DNA of 64,000 nt, taken from NCBI GenBank assembly GCA_012934845.2, contig WNNJ02003693.1, positions 52,737 to 116,736 of the forward strand, given 5' to 3'. Of this stretch, positions 43,938 to 55,973 are shown in pieces. A program made the translations under genes and the position numbers. This DNA is from Pomphorhynchus laevis (Eukaryota > Acanthocephala > Palaeacanthocephala > Echinorhynchida > Pomphorhynchidae). The stretch's first letter is position 1. Each line of letters starts with the position of its first letter. The notes below the pieces were generated by a model. That model had not been told where the DNA came from. It saw nothing but the letters and a program-made list of their open reading frames with translations, and ran no database searches.

Positions 43938-45059
43938 TTTTTATATTTTTATTGAGATAGTTTTGTCTACTTTAATTTGAATGAAAACAATGCGCTCAAT
44001 TTAGTTTAAAATTAGTTTTTAAACACAATATTTTATTTTAAAATTAATTTGTTGATTTACTTCTTGGCATAGCTTTTACATTATAAAAACAAGGTCATGT
44101 TTTAAATATTTTAAACAAATCGCAATTTTACATAATCTACGTTTCAATATCTAGTGATAGTAGAGTTGGATGATTAAGCTAGCCTGTTGCTCTGTTTTTC
44201 GAAAATCAGCTACACTTGTTAGGTTATTGGACGGAATATACTCTTTTTGGTCTTGTCGAAATTTATATAAAGTTTTGTTCAGATCATTTTTGTTATCCTT
44301 TTAAGAATACGAATATATAATTTGATTATAATACGTCTCCTCAAAATGATAAAAATCAAATTATTTTGATAAAATTAATTCTCAAACAAAGAAAATATAT
44401 CTTGGCATGCAACACAGATAGCTCACATCTACCTGATTTATTCTGTTTTATTCAATGATTTAAGTTTGTCATTATATGGTGAAGATGCATCGGGATTTAA
44501 CCGAAATATGAAATTTGTAATTTGAATAGAAACTGTTCTTCTTCCGAGAAAATAGTAATCGTCCGAATGTTTCTAATTTCCAAGTCTTAAGCTACAAACT
44601 GATGCCACAGATATTTTTGTGATAGTTGAGGTATTTATTTATTGTGATTATATGAAATCTATGCGGAACGACATTGTAGAAAGACACCGAGTTATTACAA
44701 ACGAGGGAATATAAGACTTTATACTGAATTCATTCACTTAAGTTTGTATAAGTGACGCTAATCTCGTAATTTTAAAAAGAATTAAAAGAACTGAAATGAT
44801 AATTTGAATTAAAGTTTCCTTTATAAGACTTTATGTAGATATTCGGTTGTTGAATTAAATTCCTGTAAGATATCAGAATTAAATGATTCCAATTAAACTT
44901 TTTGCTATTCCTTTATCTTGCATAGGTACAAGCGGATTAAGCGAAGTTTCCAAATTTATTACTAAACAAAGAACTCACACGTGAATAATAAATATTGAAG
45001 ATTTGAGACTACTTTAAAATATCATTGATATTAGAACCTGTGAATTCGTCAGTAATAAA
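43938..45059. other. Intronic AT-rich gap
   Basis: No exon, repeat or mobile-element frame recognised. Confidence 0.5.
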
Positions 45060-45905
45060 TCAGTAATAACAACAATTTAACAAGACCTACCTACAAAATG
45101 AAATCCTCCCAACGTACACAAACGTAGTGATCGCAAGGCAAGGAAAGAAACACTCGTTTACAGTTTAAGAAGAAAACTCGTTGAGCATAAGGTCAAAATT
45201 CACAAGCAGAAATTAAATCATTACAGCTGGAATTCGAAGCTAACCTTCTACGACTTAGCTTAGCAACGTACAGACTAAGATCCAAAGCTTGTATTATCTT
45301 GCTGAAACGCCTGTGTGACAAATATCGTTGCAAGGAATAATCAATTTATTCGCGTAAACTAAAAAATTATACGGACCTCGCCTTCTTATTCTTAATCCCA
45401 AAGAATGCTTGTTGAACCTAACGGACACATCCATTGATGATACCTTTCAGAAAATTCTCAACATGGGCGTCAACTGCGGTATTAAAAGAAAATTTGACCT
45501 ATTACGGGAGAACGTTGAATTAGAAAAACCGAATCAGAATATAAATGATCCCAAAAATTAGAAGAAACAGAAAATAACTGACGATGAACGACTTAAATGC
45601 GAATTGAAGAGATTCGGATTGATGGCACCTACAGACTATACTAAAGTCCTACTATCCCTAGAGGAACGTATGAGACTTCAAACGTTTCGACAAAATGTTA
45701 ATATAAAAATCACTAAATCATGTCAAAGCAACGCCATCGAAATAATGAAGAAGGAAATGTAGCTAGACCAAACATATGCACTAATTTTAGACTCATCAAA
45801 ATTTGAAAAGGTTACATCACTTCACGTAAAGACCATAGACCAATACATCAAAAGACTAAATTCGATTGTAGAAGTTACAGAAAAAATGTATAGTTTGTGA
45901 TATTT
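45060..45905 (+). pseudogene. Penelope-like element, N-terminal part
   Basis: Plus-strand frames read NPKECLLNLTDTSIDDTFQ, ILNMGVNCGIKRKFDLLREN, LKCELKRFGLMAPTDYTKVL and later TYALILDSSKFEKVTS, HVKTIDQYIKRLNSIVE. This is the poorly conserved region before the RT of PLE proteins (start block NLTD, and the KGxx-VIxD-like stretch near the end). A few stops occur. It stops where the minus-strand RLE LINE begins. The matching RT of a + strand PLE resumes at about 52490, so the two may be one element split by later insertions. Confidence 0.6.
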
Positions 45906-45913
45906 CAGTATCG

Positions 45914-47280
45914 TTAAGTTGGAAGGTTTCCGTCTCGAGCGACATCTAACAGGCACGCTGTATTTCCCCGCTGTACTGCACAGCTTAAACGCTGCAAGAG
46001 GAAATTGGCAGCTCTTCGATCATCTGTTGCCACCACCAACATATTGCCCAGTTTTGTCAAAAAATTCGAAATTATCGGCCCGGCAGCACTAATTGTGTCG
46101 ATTGCCAACGGCACAAATTTATATTGCGATTCGTCAATACATGTATATTTGGCCTTCTTTCGATCCTCTGCCAATCTAGCAACCTCCCCGGCCCTAGAGA
46201 CGCACTAGGCAAATGACTGACAGCAAGAATGTTGGGACACTAGTAGACGTCCTCTTTCCCATGGGAATAGTAAAGCACTGCCCGGTCTCTTTCCGTCATT
46301 TCTGCATAGCCCGATTGGTTCAAGGCGGGACGGGACACCGGCTGTGGCAAGGGCGCTACGAATAAGTGTGTTTACAGCACTGTGCCGATTGTGCCGGGAA
46401 ACCACTCTGGGGCAGTCTAGCCCGTGAATACCAGAGGGGTCTGATACGACGCCGCACTCACACTTAAATGAAACCGAGTTGAGAATACCGAGGCGGAGGG
46501 CTGATGCAAGACATATTGAACTGTCGTCTAGTTTTGTGCCCATCGAAGCTATCGGTAGGGCATTAAGGAATGCGCCAGACCATCTGGTAGACGCGGCTAG
46601 CAAGCGGGCCCGATCTTTGGGAAAGGCGCATGAAGCTGTCAGGTGTCGGAATTCCTTCTCAAACAATGGGGCTGTCCAACGTTTTTGCAAGGTTGTATCC
46701 GTTGGAACAGTCAGGTCGAATTTAGTGGTCCAACTCTCTGACGCCGTTCGGTAGTTAAGGTTTTTAGTGCCTGAGCGATTTGCCAAATGCTCTGTGATTA
46801 ATAGCGCAGTTAAATCCTTTGTGCGCGAAACAGATGAGTAAAAGGCCGGCATAGATAACTCTTCCGCAGGCAAAACACCCAGTCCACTCATCTTAACAGG
46901 TAGCGCGGCTTGACGCCAGGCTATGTCAGAGAGCCTGAGGTTAAGGATTTCATCCAGAGAGCTGCAAACTTCCTCGTCGAAGGCTTTCACGAGGCCGCTT
47001 GTATAACACGGTGCGCAGCGTAAAAGGAAGTTGATCTTTGGCAGCGTCAAACAATGTCGAAGTATAAAGAAGGCGTCGTGCTTTGCAAGTTTTGAGAGCT
47101 TTCGGCTTACCTGCTGAAGTTGTGTGATAGCCGATTCCAAGAACATATCGAGGTAAAATCTGGCGCAATGCGGAGCGCCTAGCAAGTCCGCGGATGACAC
47201 ATCACAGACTTTTACGTTTGGCGTTATATCAAGTAGAGGTTGAATATAGGTACCGCTTTTAGAAATCACTTGGCATTTGT
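45914..47280 (-). pseudogene. RLE LINE: thumb, zinc finger and restriction-like endonuclease
   Basis: Continues from the RT with GLLLRPDKCQVIS. Near the end comes FKCECGVVSDPSGIHGLDC with SRHNRHSAVN (CCHC finger and the RHxxVN motif), then LEPIGLCRNDGKRPGSALLF, where the PD of the PD-(D/E)XK core belongs (RPD is usual, here RPG). After a stop the same frame reads AEDRKKAKYTCIDESQYKFV, then AIDTISAAGP and LSCAVQRGNTACLL, the family's C-terminus. Confidence 0.82.
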
Positions 47281-48181
47281 CTGGCCGTAAGAGCAATCCA
47301 ATTTGTGCTCCTTGAGTTCGAATGTGTTCGATATCATTGATTAGAATGGAAACTTCTCCCCCTATCCAGCAGTCACCCATATACCAAACAGCTAATGGTG
47401 CAACAGGCTTGGGTCAGACTGTTGATGGTAAGTGAGAACAGAAGAGGACCGAGAGGATCCCCTTGTTGTACTCCCTCTTTTGAATCAATCACATTGTCCT
47501 CGAAGAGAAGTGTGCTTGGGTAATCGTAGCACATTTCCACGAAGTCATGGATCCCCGGGATTTCCTTCTTTACAATTTGAATGACTGCGCTCCTGCTGAT
47601 TGAGTTAAAGGCACTTTCGAAGTCTAACTTTATCATCGATGAATTGCCTACCAAACCGTGTTCAGCAAAACATCTCGCTGCATGAATTGCGGCCTCGACA
47701 CCCCAGGCACACCGACGCCAAGTTGATTTGGAAGAAGCATGCCAACCACTCTCTCGGTAGCAAATCTGCAAGCCACCTTAGCAGCTAGCCGGCGGAATGT
47801 ACATCCAACAGCTATAGGTCTGACTCTACCGTCCCCTTTTACGAAAGCCAGAAGCTTGGCTTCGCATAATATAGGCCTGATCGAGGTTGCCACTTTACCC
47901 GCAAAGATGTTACTTGTTAGCTCACAAATAGATATCAGTAGTATGTCTCCTGCGACATCACTCGAACGATTAACTAGGTCACGTAGATGAGAAGGACTCA
48001 GGCAATCAGCGCTTTCAGCAGAAGACGATGGAAATAACTGGAGAGCCGACAAGACAGAAGGACCCGAAATAAGTGGACCTAAATCGAGATTTGACCGCGG
48101 ACGTGCGCAGCTTTTAATTGTTAAGTAACCGCCGTTCTGGATGTTTGCGACGCAAAATCTCGATAGTCTGCTCGTCCGCAC
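47280..48181 (-). pseudogene. RLE LINE: reverse transcriptase
   Basis: Reads, in order, IRPILCEAKLLAFVKGDGRV, RPIAVGCTFRRLAAKVACRF, then in the next frame NSSMIKLDFESAFNSISRSA, GVQQGDPLGPLLFSLTINS and, in a third frame, YMGDCWIGGEVSILINDIEH. The active site is normally YMDD or YLDD; here the first Asp is Gly, so catalysis is lost as well as the frame. Confidence 0.85.
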
Positions 48182-48760
48182 TCAACAGCTGGTTGTTATC
48201 GGAAGTAGTCGTACCGCTCCACGAATATCACCATCCTCCAACTTTTCAGAAACCTTGTTTCGAAGTTGATCATCCCGGCGATATACAGGTTTAGTTCTTG
48301 GTGTACTGATTGTTGTGATTGCCCCTTGACCGTACGACATGCATGCTGACTTTAACGTCGACCTTAGCGACACAGTGCAGTTACCCCTGTTCGTTAGTGT
48401 CACGCGCAAGACTGATTTCGCGAATCCGAGGAGTTGCATCCATGGGTTATCGTTTAGCGGGCAAGCGTTGACAGCATTTATTAGTTCGACAAGCTTGGTT
48501 GCTACTGTGGGCCTCGCTGCACGTGGTATTCGCCGAACCAGACGTACGTTCTCGCAAAGTAGTTCCATGCTCGATAACGAACTTTGGAGGCTTGGGAAAG
48601 CGGTTGGATTGCTATTGGAGTAGGCAACTGCTGTATTTAGTTTGTGAATCGTTGGAGGCTTGCCGGAGTAAGGGCAAGTTGAGCCTCGACCGTGCTGCCG
48701 AACAAGTCCACTTGCCACATGCATAAAATCCCGGTAGCATACGGAGCATTGTACTCGCAT
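48182..48760 (-). pseudogene. RLE LINE: N-terminal zinc-finger part
   Basis: 192 codons from ATG, starting MRVQCSVCYRDFMHVASGLV, a C-x2-C...H zinc finger followed by H and C (RQHGRGSTC). Such fingers bind DNA at the target in RLE-type LINEs. The frame is ended by an in-frame TGA, after which the same frame continues. Confidence 0.75.
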
Positions 48761-48765
48761 AAATC

Positions 48766-49385
48766 CGTTGTAAGAATGTATGTATATTAGATTGTATTTA
48801 GACGTTCTGATAATCCTTCGACGCTTGTGTATATTAATCTCTCAAACTTCTTTAGGTCCTTATTTTGTACTTATCATTTCATTGTAGAACAAAACAACGT
48901 AAATCGGATATCCCAAATCACGACATTCAGTCATCATGTCACTTCTAGACGACCACTTCAGCATCGAAATGATGAGTACCCGGCAACACTCATCAGTAGA
49001 ATGCAGTACTCACTGGTTGTTTCGGTTGCCTGTGTGACATTGTGAATGAAGGGATTTGTGACACTTTGCATAATTGTCGGAGTCTTTAGCTTTTTATTAG
49101 ATCGAATTGCTGTGCGGACCATCTTAAACACTAGGCAGAGGTTGTTGCTATTCACTCGTTAGATCCTTAATGGATACGGCAAATATAATGTTGGTGCGCA
49201 GATGTGCTGAGTAAACAACGATCCTGGATTTCTTACAAAGTTCGGTATTTATATAAAACGGTGTTGCTTAATAGACTGGACATCGATTACCGACTTTCAG
49301 TCAACCAAAACGATCAGTGGGTACTTCATTATACCGATGAGTGTTGCCGGGTACTTATCATTTCAATGCTAAAGTGATCTCTAGA
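48766..49385. repeat. Copies of a dispersed repeat with hammerhead-like cores
   Basis: Read on the minus strand, 49010-48955 has CAACCGAAACAACCAGTGAG and CTACTGATGAGTGTTGCCGG. GGCAAC before GAAA can pair with GTTGCC after CTGATGA, as stem II of a hammerhead would. 49300-49385 on the plus strand holds an altered copy (ACCGATGAGTGTTGCCGG). 49208-49310 resembles 53310-53410. Confidence 0.5.
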
Positions 49386-50290
49386 AAAGGCCGATGGAAG
49401 CTCACCCTACTGATGAGTGCTGCCGGCTACCATCAGCTAGTCTAGGAGTGATAAGGAAGTCTGCTCAGCATGTAATCAAACTCCGGTTTTTGGCAAAATC
49501 TACCATTATGAAACTGAAGCTTTTTAGCTCCCGGAGCACAGTTTTACACATTGTACGATTAAATTATAAAAACGTATCCGATAAAGGGATCCTGTGAGAA
49601 ATCAAGCAACGACAGCAATTAAAATTCCTGCCGAATAAAATCAGGATGATCCGGAAAGCTCATTGTTAATTTAAAGAGGTGATGCCCATGCTACTACTCT
49701 AGCGAATTCTCGGAGATGCCTTTTAAATATATCACAAGGCAGCCGAAACGACTAATGATAGTTCACTCTACTGATGAGTGCTACAGGCTACCATCAGCTC
49801 GTTTTTGACTGATAAGGAAGTCTGCTCAGCATGTAATCAAACTCCGGTTTTTGGCAAAATCTACCATTATGAAACTGAAGCTTTTTAGCTCCCGGAGCAC
49901 AATTTTACACATTGTAAGATTAAATTATAAAAACGTATCCGATAAAGGGATCCTGTGAGAAATCAAGCAACGACAGCAATTAAAATTCCTGCCGAATAAA
50001 ATCAGGATGATCCGGAAAGCTCATTGTTAATTTAAAGAGGTGATGCCCATGCTACTACTCTGGCGAATTCTCGGAGATGCCTTTTAAATATATCACAAGG
50101 CAGCCGAAACGACTGATAGTAGTTCACTCTACTGATGAGTGCTTCCGGATACCATAAGCTCGTCTTGGAGTGATAAGGAAGTCTGCTCTACATGTAATCG
50201 AACTCCGGTTTTGGCAAAATCTACGATTCTTAAACTGAAGCTTATTAGCTCCCGGAGCACAGGTTAACACATTCTGCGATTCAGTTATAT
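49386..50290 (+). repeat. 361-bp tandem array with hammerhead-like core
   Basis: Two full units (49410-49770, 49771-50131) and a partial third, nearly identical, with CTGATGAG at 49410, 49771 and 50132. At each unit joint the sequence reads GGCAGCCGAAACGACTGATA then CTCTACTGATGAGTGCTGCC. GGCAGC can pair with GCTGCC across GAAA and CTGATGA. The array abuts the 3' end of a minus-strand PLE. PLE ends are known to carry hammerhead motifs and tandem pseudo-LTRs, which this resembles. Confidence 0.65.
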
Positions 50291-52490
50291 ATAAATAATA
50301 CAATGAAAGATTGAATGAAATCAACAAAAAATTGTTTATTTTTATAATCTAAAATCAAACGTTTCGAGCGCTCTGCTATTTTTTGGTGTCACACAACACG
50401 CTTGCAGTTCTTTCTTGATATACGTTTTTTTTCAGAAGAATTTAAAGTACTATCATGCGTATTTTAACAAAGCTGTCGAATGGTTTGAGGTCCTTGTAAA
50501 TATGGAATGAGTTGGGCTGTCGATTGTAATTATCTTTTTCTTTGATCTATTTGCTCTTTATCTCTTGCTTCTATGATTACAATGCTAAACGAGTATCCTT
50601 CGTTTTCAACTAATATGCCGAATTGATGCATCACTTGAAATCTTTTTGACTCTAATTTGAGATCGCCTCAAATTCATCCTTACGTTTATTTTGCCCTACG
50701 TTTCACCTACATATTGTGCATTGCAAGAGAGACACTGTAGTAAGTAGATACTCTGTTGTCTTGCAGTTACACGATAAAATATAGGATTTGATAGGCTCGT
50801 TCGAGTACTTGAACAAGTCTTCGTACATAATATATCTGATCATGCTCTGCAGCGCTTGTCTTTACATATTTCGCAATCTCTATTATCTACTCCATCATTT
50901 TGGTTTGGTAGTTTTAATTGAACTACAATATCTTTTATCTTTAATGATAATCTGTAGGCAACATATATCTCTCCCATATTCAGCTGGAATTTTGTATTAA
51001 GGGATTTGACTATCTTTAATAATTTCGTTCGTAGATGTTTCAGCGAATCGAACTATTCGAAAACGGCCCTCTTTATAGACGTTTATTTCTTTTGTTGAAG
51101 GCTATAAGAAAGTTGAGCGGACTACTGCTAAAAATTTACTTCGCTCTGTAATAATTTATCCTCTACGATATCCTCTATTGATGAACCATTTTCATCCCGA
51201 CTACCTCTTCCTCGAAATATGTGTCTCTTGAGCATAACTTTCGAGCTCGATGAAATTCGTTGTACAACATGTTGCATTTTTTATGGTGTACTTTTGTCTT
51301 TATCTTTCCATTAACTCGGAACCCGACTGTATCGAGGAACGTTATTGGCGATAGTGATACTTGCTCCAGTTTAAAGGATAACGGGCACAGGCTATTGAGT
51401 TTTTCTACCCATAACTCGAGTTCCTCTTTAGTGTGTGTCTACATTATAAAGATATCAATGTATCTTGTGTATATAGATGGTTGATTTCATTTTAAACTAA
51501 GCATATGCTGTTCTACACTTGCCACGTACAGAATTGCAAAATATGCAGCTACTGGAGTACCATCACACAACCGACCCGCTGAAGATATAGCATCTCTTCA
51601 AACTAAAATAGATTGTTACGAAGTACTACATCACGTACTGCACAAATTCGCTTTACGTTTTCGGCATTATATCCAATTACACTGAGTAAGCTATTAACAG
51701 CTTTCACTCCAGTGTCTAGAGGTATAAAAGTGCATAAGGCTTCTACGTCTAGTGTTGCAAACATCGATTCTTGTCCTGTCGTATCTAATATTGCTGCTAA
51801 TTGACGCAAATACGAATATATGTTCTCCACGCTCGTCTCAAGAAATTGTACAGCTGTGCCGAGCATCTCATGTTCATAGCGCAAGAGTGCTATGGTAGGG
51901 TTACTTTTACTGCTAACAATCTGACGGCCTGGACATTGACTCATTTCCTTGTGAGTGTTTCGCAATAAATAAAACCGCCCAGGTTTTGAATCTTTAACTA
52001 TATACCTTTCATGTTTTGATAAATCAGTTTCGATTAACTCAACAACTCTCTTCACTTCCACGATAGATTTTTCAAACGGGGTCATATAAGATGATTCGTA
52101 ACTTTCAGTTGATAGCTGCTTTAGTTCCTCATTCCGATATTCTGTCGCATCCCATATTTCGGCTTCTTTGCTTTTGTATGCGTTTTATAACAATTGATTT
52201 ATCTGACCGTAGTCTTTGAAGTACACGTAATTTATGGCGGTCAGTGTTTGTCATACTAGTGTTGTTTGGTATACTATTAATTAACTCCTGCACTGTAGAT
52301 GATTTATTGAAAGCATTTTGAGCGAGGAAGCAGCTAGGATTTGCTTTGTCAAAAGCGATGTACGATAAATGCTTAAACGAATTTATTAATTTATGTCTGT
52401 CAAATTTGCGATTATTAAGTCCATAGTCGACACCCAGTTTAACACTCGTTGCTTGTCCTTTGATAGTGTCTTGTCAAATGTGTTACAAAG
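50291..52490 (-). pseudogene. Penelope-like element, minus strand
   Basis: From the right: 52480-52260 reads LNWVSTMD/GVDYGLNNRKFDRHKL-type N-terminal sequence; 52085-51603 (160 codons) reads GRFYLLRNTHKEM, CPGRQIVSSKSNPTIALLRY and FATLDVEALCTFIPLDTG, the first RT blocks; 51500-50900 holds decayed RT; about 50770-50640 reads LQCLSCNAQYVGET, the zinc-binding and GIY-YIG block. The end near 50300-50350 has AAACGTTTCGAGCGC, typical PLE terminal sequence. Several breaks are present. Confidence 0.75.
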
Positions 52491-54600
52491 TTCGACTCAT
52501 TAACATTATACATGATACCTTTGTTCACAAACATCCTATTGGGGTGATATTCAATAACAGAATTGGCACCTTGATGGCACCTGCCCTCCATTAAGGCCAG
52601 TCATATCGACTATAGGAACCCCAATATATGATATCTCTAATCAAATCAACCGAATCATTGCGATGTATCTACCCAGCACTAATGGCGTGAAACTCTACTA
52701 AAGCATGCATCTACATCATCAAATCCACAAACCTAGACGATTCATGGCATCTATTGATGTCACGAACCTCTTCATAAATATACCTGTCAACGAAACCATT
52801 GTTATGATATGTTAATATGCCTACACAAACAAAAATATACTTATGAACCACCCACCCCCCAAAAAAAATCACCGGAATCCACTCTGATAAAACTTCTACA
52901 AATGTACACAACTGGAATGTATATCACCGCACCTGGTGGTAAACTTTACCGACTAGTTAATGGTGTATCAATGTGCTTTTTCCTCGGTCTTTTCGCACAT
53001 TTTTACATGAGTCACCTGAAATACAAAGTAATCGAGAAAAACAAAACTTTACCGACAAAGTATATACCCATTACGTATATATGACCAGCCAAACACATAT
53101 TATGAATGGAAAGATTTAACGTAATCCTCTTTAATTATTACTATTTTACTTATTATTTATATGCGTAGACTAACGATGAATTTTTGGTTTAGATTGAAAA
53201 AGCCTAAGGGTTGTTAATAAAATTTCTGTATCTATCGTCTGGTTACTGTTGTAATACTTTTAATCGTATATATAGCGGGCAACATCTAAGATTATATCTA
53301 ATGTTAATGAACTGATGTTTGAGTAAACAACGCTTCAGGATTTCTTACGAAATTCGGAGTTCATATAAAATGCTGTTGCTTGATAGACTAGACTTCGATT
53401 CCCGACTTTCAGTAACCATGTTACTTCTAGACGATCACTTTAGCATCGAAATGATGAGTACCCGGTAGCACTGATCAGTAGAATGAAGTACCTACTGATC
53501 ATGGTTGACTGTGGCATGGTCGATTGGTCATCTGAAATACAAAGTGTTCGCGAAAAACAAAACTTTTCCGACAAAGTATACACCCATTACGTATATATGA
53601 CCAGCCTATTGTTTTTATGACGAGCCTATATAACATGAAAAGTTTAGAATTGCGCTTGAAACTGATTCTTGCCTCAAATTTACTTACGAAAATGGGGTTG
53701 TCAATCCTTTAAGCTTCCTGGGTGTTAAATTCACTCGATTATCAAATCGTTTTTAAACTGACTTTTAAATAAAAACAATAAACTCTGGGGAATGCATGAA
53801 TTATGCATCTATCGCACTAGTCGTGTATAAACTAGCAGTCGTCAAGACTGCTCCATCGAGCCAACATTATTTGCTCCAATAGAGATTTTTTCAATGTTGA
53901 TACCCTAGAATTAGATAAATGCTGACTAACGATGGTTTCAACTTGCACCTAGTGGACAAAACAATAAGAAACTTAATGCTTTAAATGAACACAAACCAGA
54001 CAAGTCAAAGAAATGATACAAGCAGCCGAAAAGTGTAATTTATTATCAGGCGTGAATGCATTCCAGACATAAGCCTCTAGAGATCCAGTTGAGAAGTATA
54101 TTAAAAAGTTCTATCGATTCTACTAAAACCGTTGAACTACAGATATTCTACAGAATTAAGAAGTTACGCTACCTACTGATTACGAATGACGAGCAAATCT
54201 ATACCACCAAGTCACATTTTGTGTACCCATTCACATGTAGTTAAGCTAAATGTAGCGCTAACCAACCAAAATACATTGGTTACGCAACCCAAACATTAGA
54301 TAATTAATTTAAACAACACAAGTACAAAGGCGCCATTAAACAACACATATAAGAAGAACACGATAAGATTCCGACCACACAGTTCATCCATGTAAATACA
54401 AAGACATTAAATCACGATGATTCAGTTAATAACCTCCTAATTTTCAAATCAGCGCTGATTAAGAAGAAAATCTTGCCATCAATTGGAAAGATGAAGGTTT
54501 CGTTCGAACTCTTCAAATGTTTTGAATGTCATGGCAACCTTAAAAATAACGGTTATAAACTGTCTACATGTTTAGCAAACATGGGTCCTGAGCTACATAG
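52491..54600 (+). pseudogene. Penelope-like element, plus strand, interrupted
   Basis: About 52735-52800 reads MASIDVTNLFINIPVNETIV, a PLE RT block; 52809-53084 reads TAPGGKLYRLVNGVSMCFFL and YKVIEKNKTLP; after an insertion (53091-53526) come FTYENGVVN-like and SFLGVKFTR-like stretches near 53670-53740; about 54235-54370 reads NQPKYIGYATQTLDN, QHKYKGAIKQHI and EEHDK, the GIY-YIG block. Stops are common. It stands back to back with the minus-strand PLE. Confidence 0.7.
53011..53606. repeat. 436-bp insert flanked by 80-bp direct repeats
   Basis: 53011-53090 and 53527-53606 are direct copies (about six differences in 80), ending CGTATATATGACCAGCC. The 436 bp between them belong to the dispersed repeat family of 49.2-49.4 kb and contain a minus-strand CTACTGATCAGTGCTACCGG core-like motif. 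The host sequence is the PLE RT. Confidence 0.75.
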
Positions 54601-55063
54601 ATACTGCGCTTTTTGTTTTATTTTGTCTTTTTTCTAGATGCTTGATAACTACATTAGTTCAATGTCGTAAATTTGCATAAATACCATCGTTTGTACATGT
54701 AAGTGAATGTCGTTCCATGTATTGAATTTATACAATTGTTAATACTTCTTAGCTGTAAAGAAACTTTTAGTAAAATATTAGTTTACTAAAGTATCTATTA
54801 ATACCGCTATAATGAATGAAATATCACACATGTTAAATGACAAATGTTAAATTTATATATTAGATTTAATAAGTTAAAATTTTTTTCATAAATTTATATT
54901 TTCCCTATATATTAATAATTTTAACAGTTAATATTGCACTCTTTAAAGAGATATTTTATAGACGATTAACTGGCAATACGAACGACTTTACGTTCGAATG
55001 TAATACACAGTTAACGTAAGTAAATTTGTTTTAAACGATGAGTTTATTTGATATTTTACAAAG
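54601..55063. other. Intron end, AT-rich
   Basis: No repeat recognised. The last 21 bases (TTTATTTGATATTTTACAAAG) form the pyrimidine-rich acceptor of the next LRR exon. Confidence 0.5.
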
Positions 55064-55132
55064 GGATCTTCGTTTCAATAGATTGCAATCACACCAAATA
55101 GCGCAGAAGAAAATTCTTACATCAATTCTTCT
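55064..55132 (+). CDS. LRR gene, 69-bp exon: one leucine-rich repeat
   Basis: Reads L-DLRFNRLQSHQIAQKKIL-TSIL with LxLxxNxL, then donor GTAAGT. Phase 2 at both ends, 23 codons. An ATG at 55038 in the same frame upstream is an alternative start, but the acceptor at 55063 and the exact 69-bp length favour an internal exon. Confidence 0.8.
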
Positions 55133-55619
55133 GTAAGTTTCGAATTTTTAAACTATAAACGTAGTCGACGTTTTTATATATTAATTTAAATTAATAAAAT
55201 GTAGCTGATAATATCGTTCTTAGTAAATTTACAAAACAGAACATAAAATGTTTGAACTTGTTTTTATGATGTAGAATATTGATGTATAAAGTTAATTTAT
55301 TCGCTTTATAAAATATAATTGAATTGTTTGCTAAAAATAATTCAAGAGAATATAAGGCATCATTACTTCTATTTATCATATAAATAATAATATTATTATA
55401 ATATTTTAATTAACATTTAAGTTATACGAATCATATTTGCCTTTGTGCCCACTAGAAAAGTGAATCAACATTAACCGTATCAATATTTATTTGGAAAGCT
55501 ACAATTTATAATTTAATATATCTACAGAGTAAATTTAAATTGTTTAATTTTATATAGGATATATATTAGTTTTACATTTATTAATAGAAATAATAAATGA
55601 AATAATAATAAATCACTTT

Positions 55620-55973
55620 GTAGTGATGAGTCACCAGTGGAAGAGCGTGCGCTTAGTGAAATCCTTTCAGTGGTTTACTGAGGACTTAATACTATCAAAG
55701 TTGTGTAGCTACAGGGCCACACTGATGATACCATCCTGTAGTGATGAGTCACCAGTGGAAGAGCGTGCGCTTAGTGAAATCCTTTCAGTGGTTTACTGAG
55801 GATTAAATACTGTCAAAGTTGTGTAGCTACAGGGCCACACTGATGATACCATCCTGTAGTGATGAGTCACCAGTGGAAGAGCGTGCGCTTAGTGAAATCC
55901 TTTCAGTGGTTTACTGAGGACTTAATACTATCAAAGTTGTGTAGCTACTGGGCCACACTGATGATACCACCCT
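55620..55973 (+). repeat. 118-bp tandem repeat, three copies
   Basis: Units start at GTAGTGATGAG, positions 55620, 55738 and 55856, each exactly 118 bp and almost identical. A fourth start at 55974 continues into different sequence. It lies in the 1.2-kb LRR-gene intron. Confidence 0.95.

Larger units (their letters stand above)
45910..48765 (-). mobile_element. RLE-type LINE (restriction-like endonuclease), nearly complete
   Basis: A 2.85-kb minus-strand non-LTR element encoding one protein: N-terminal zinc finger (48760 down), reverse transcriptase (about 48180 to 47280) and C-terminal CCHC zinc finger plus restriction-like endonuclease (about 46450 to 45914). That order is known from R2/R4/NeSL/HERO-type LINEs. 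I do not assign the clade. GC content is far higher than the surroundings. Four breaks can be read: an in-frame TGA at 48182-48184, frameshifts near 47770-47650 and near 47380, and a stop at 46205-46207. It lies in the 14.4-kb LRR-gene intron, opposite to the gene. Confidence 0.85.
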
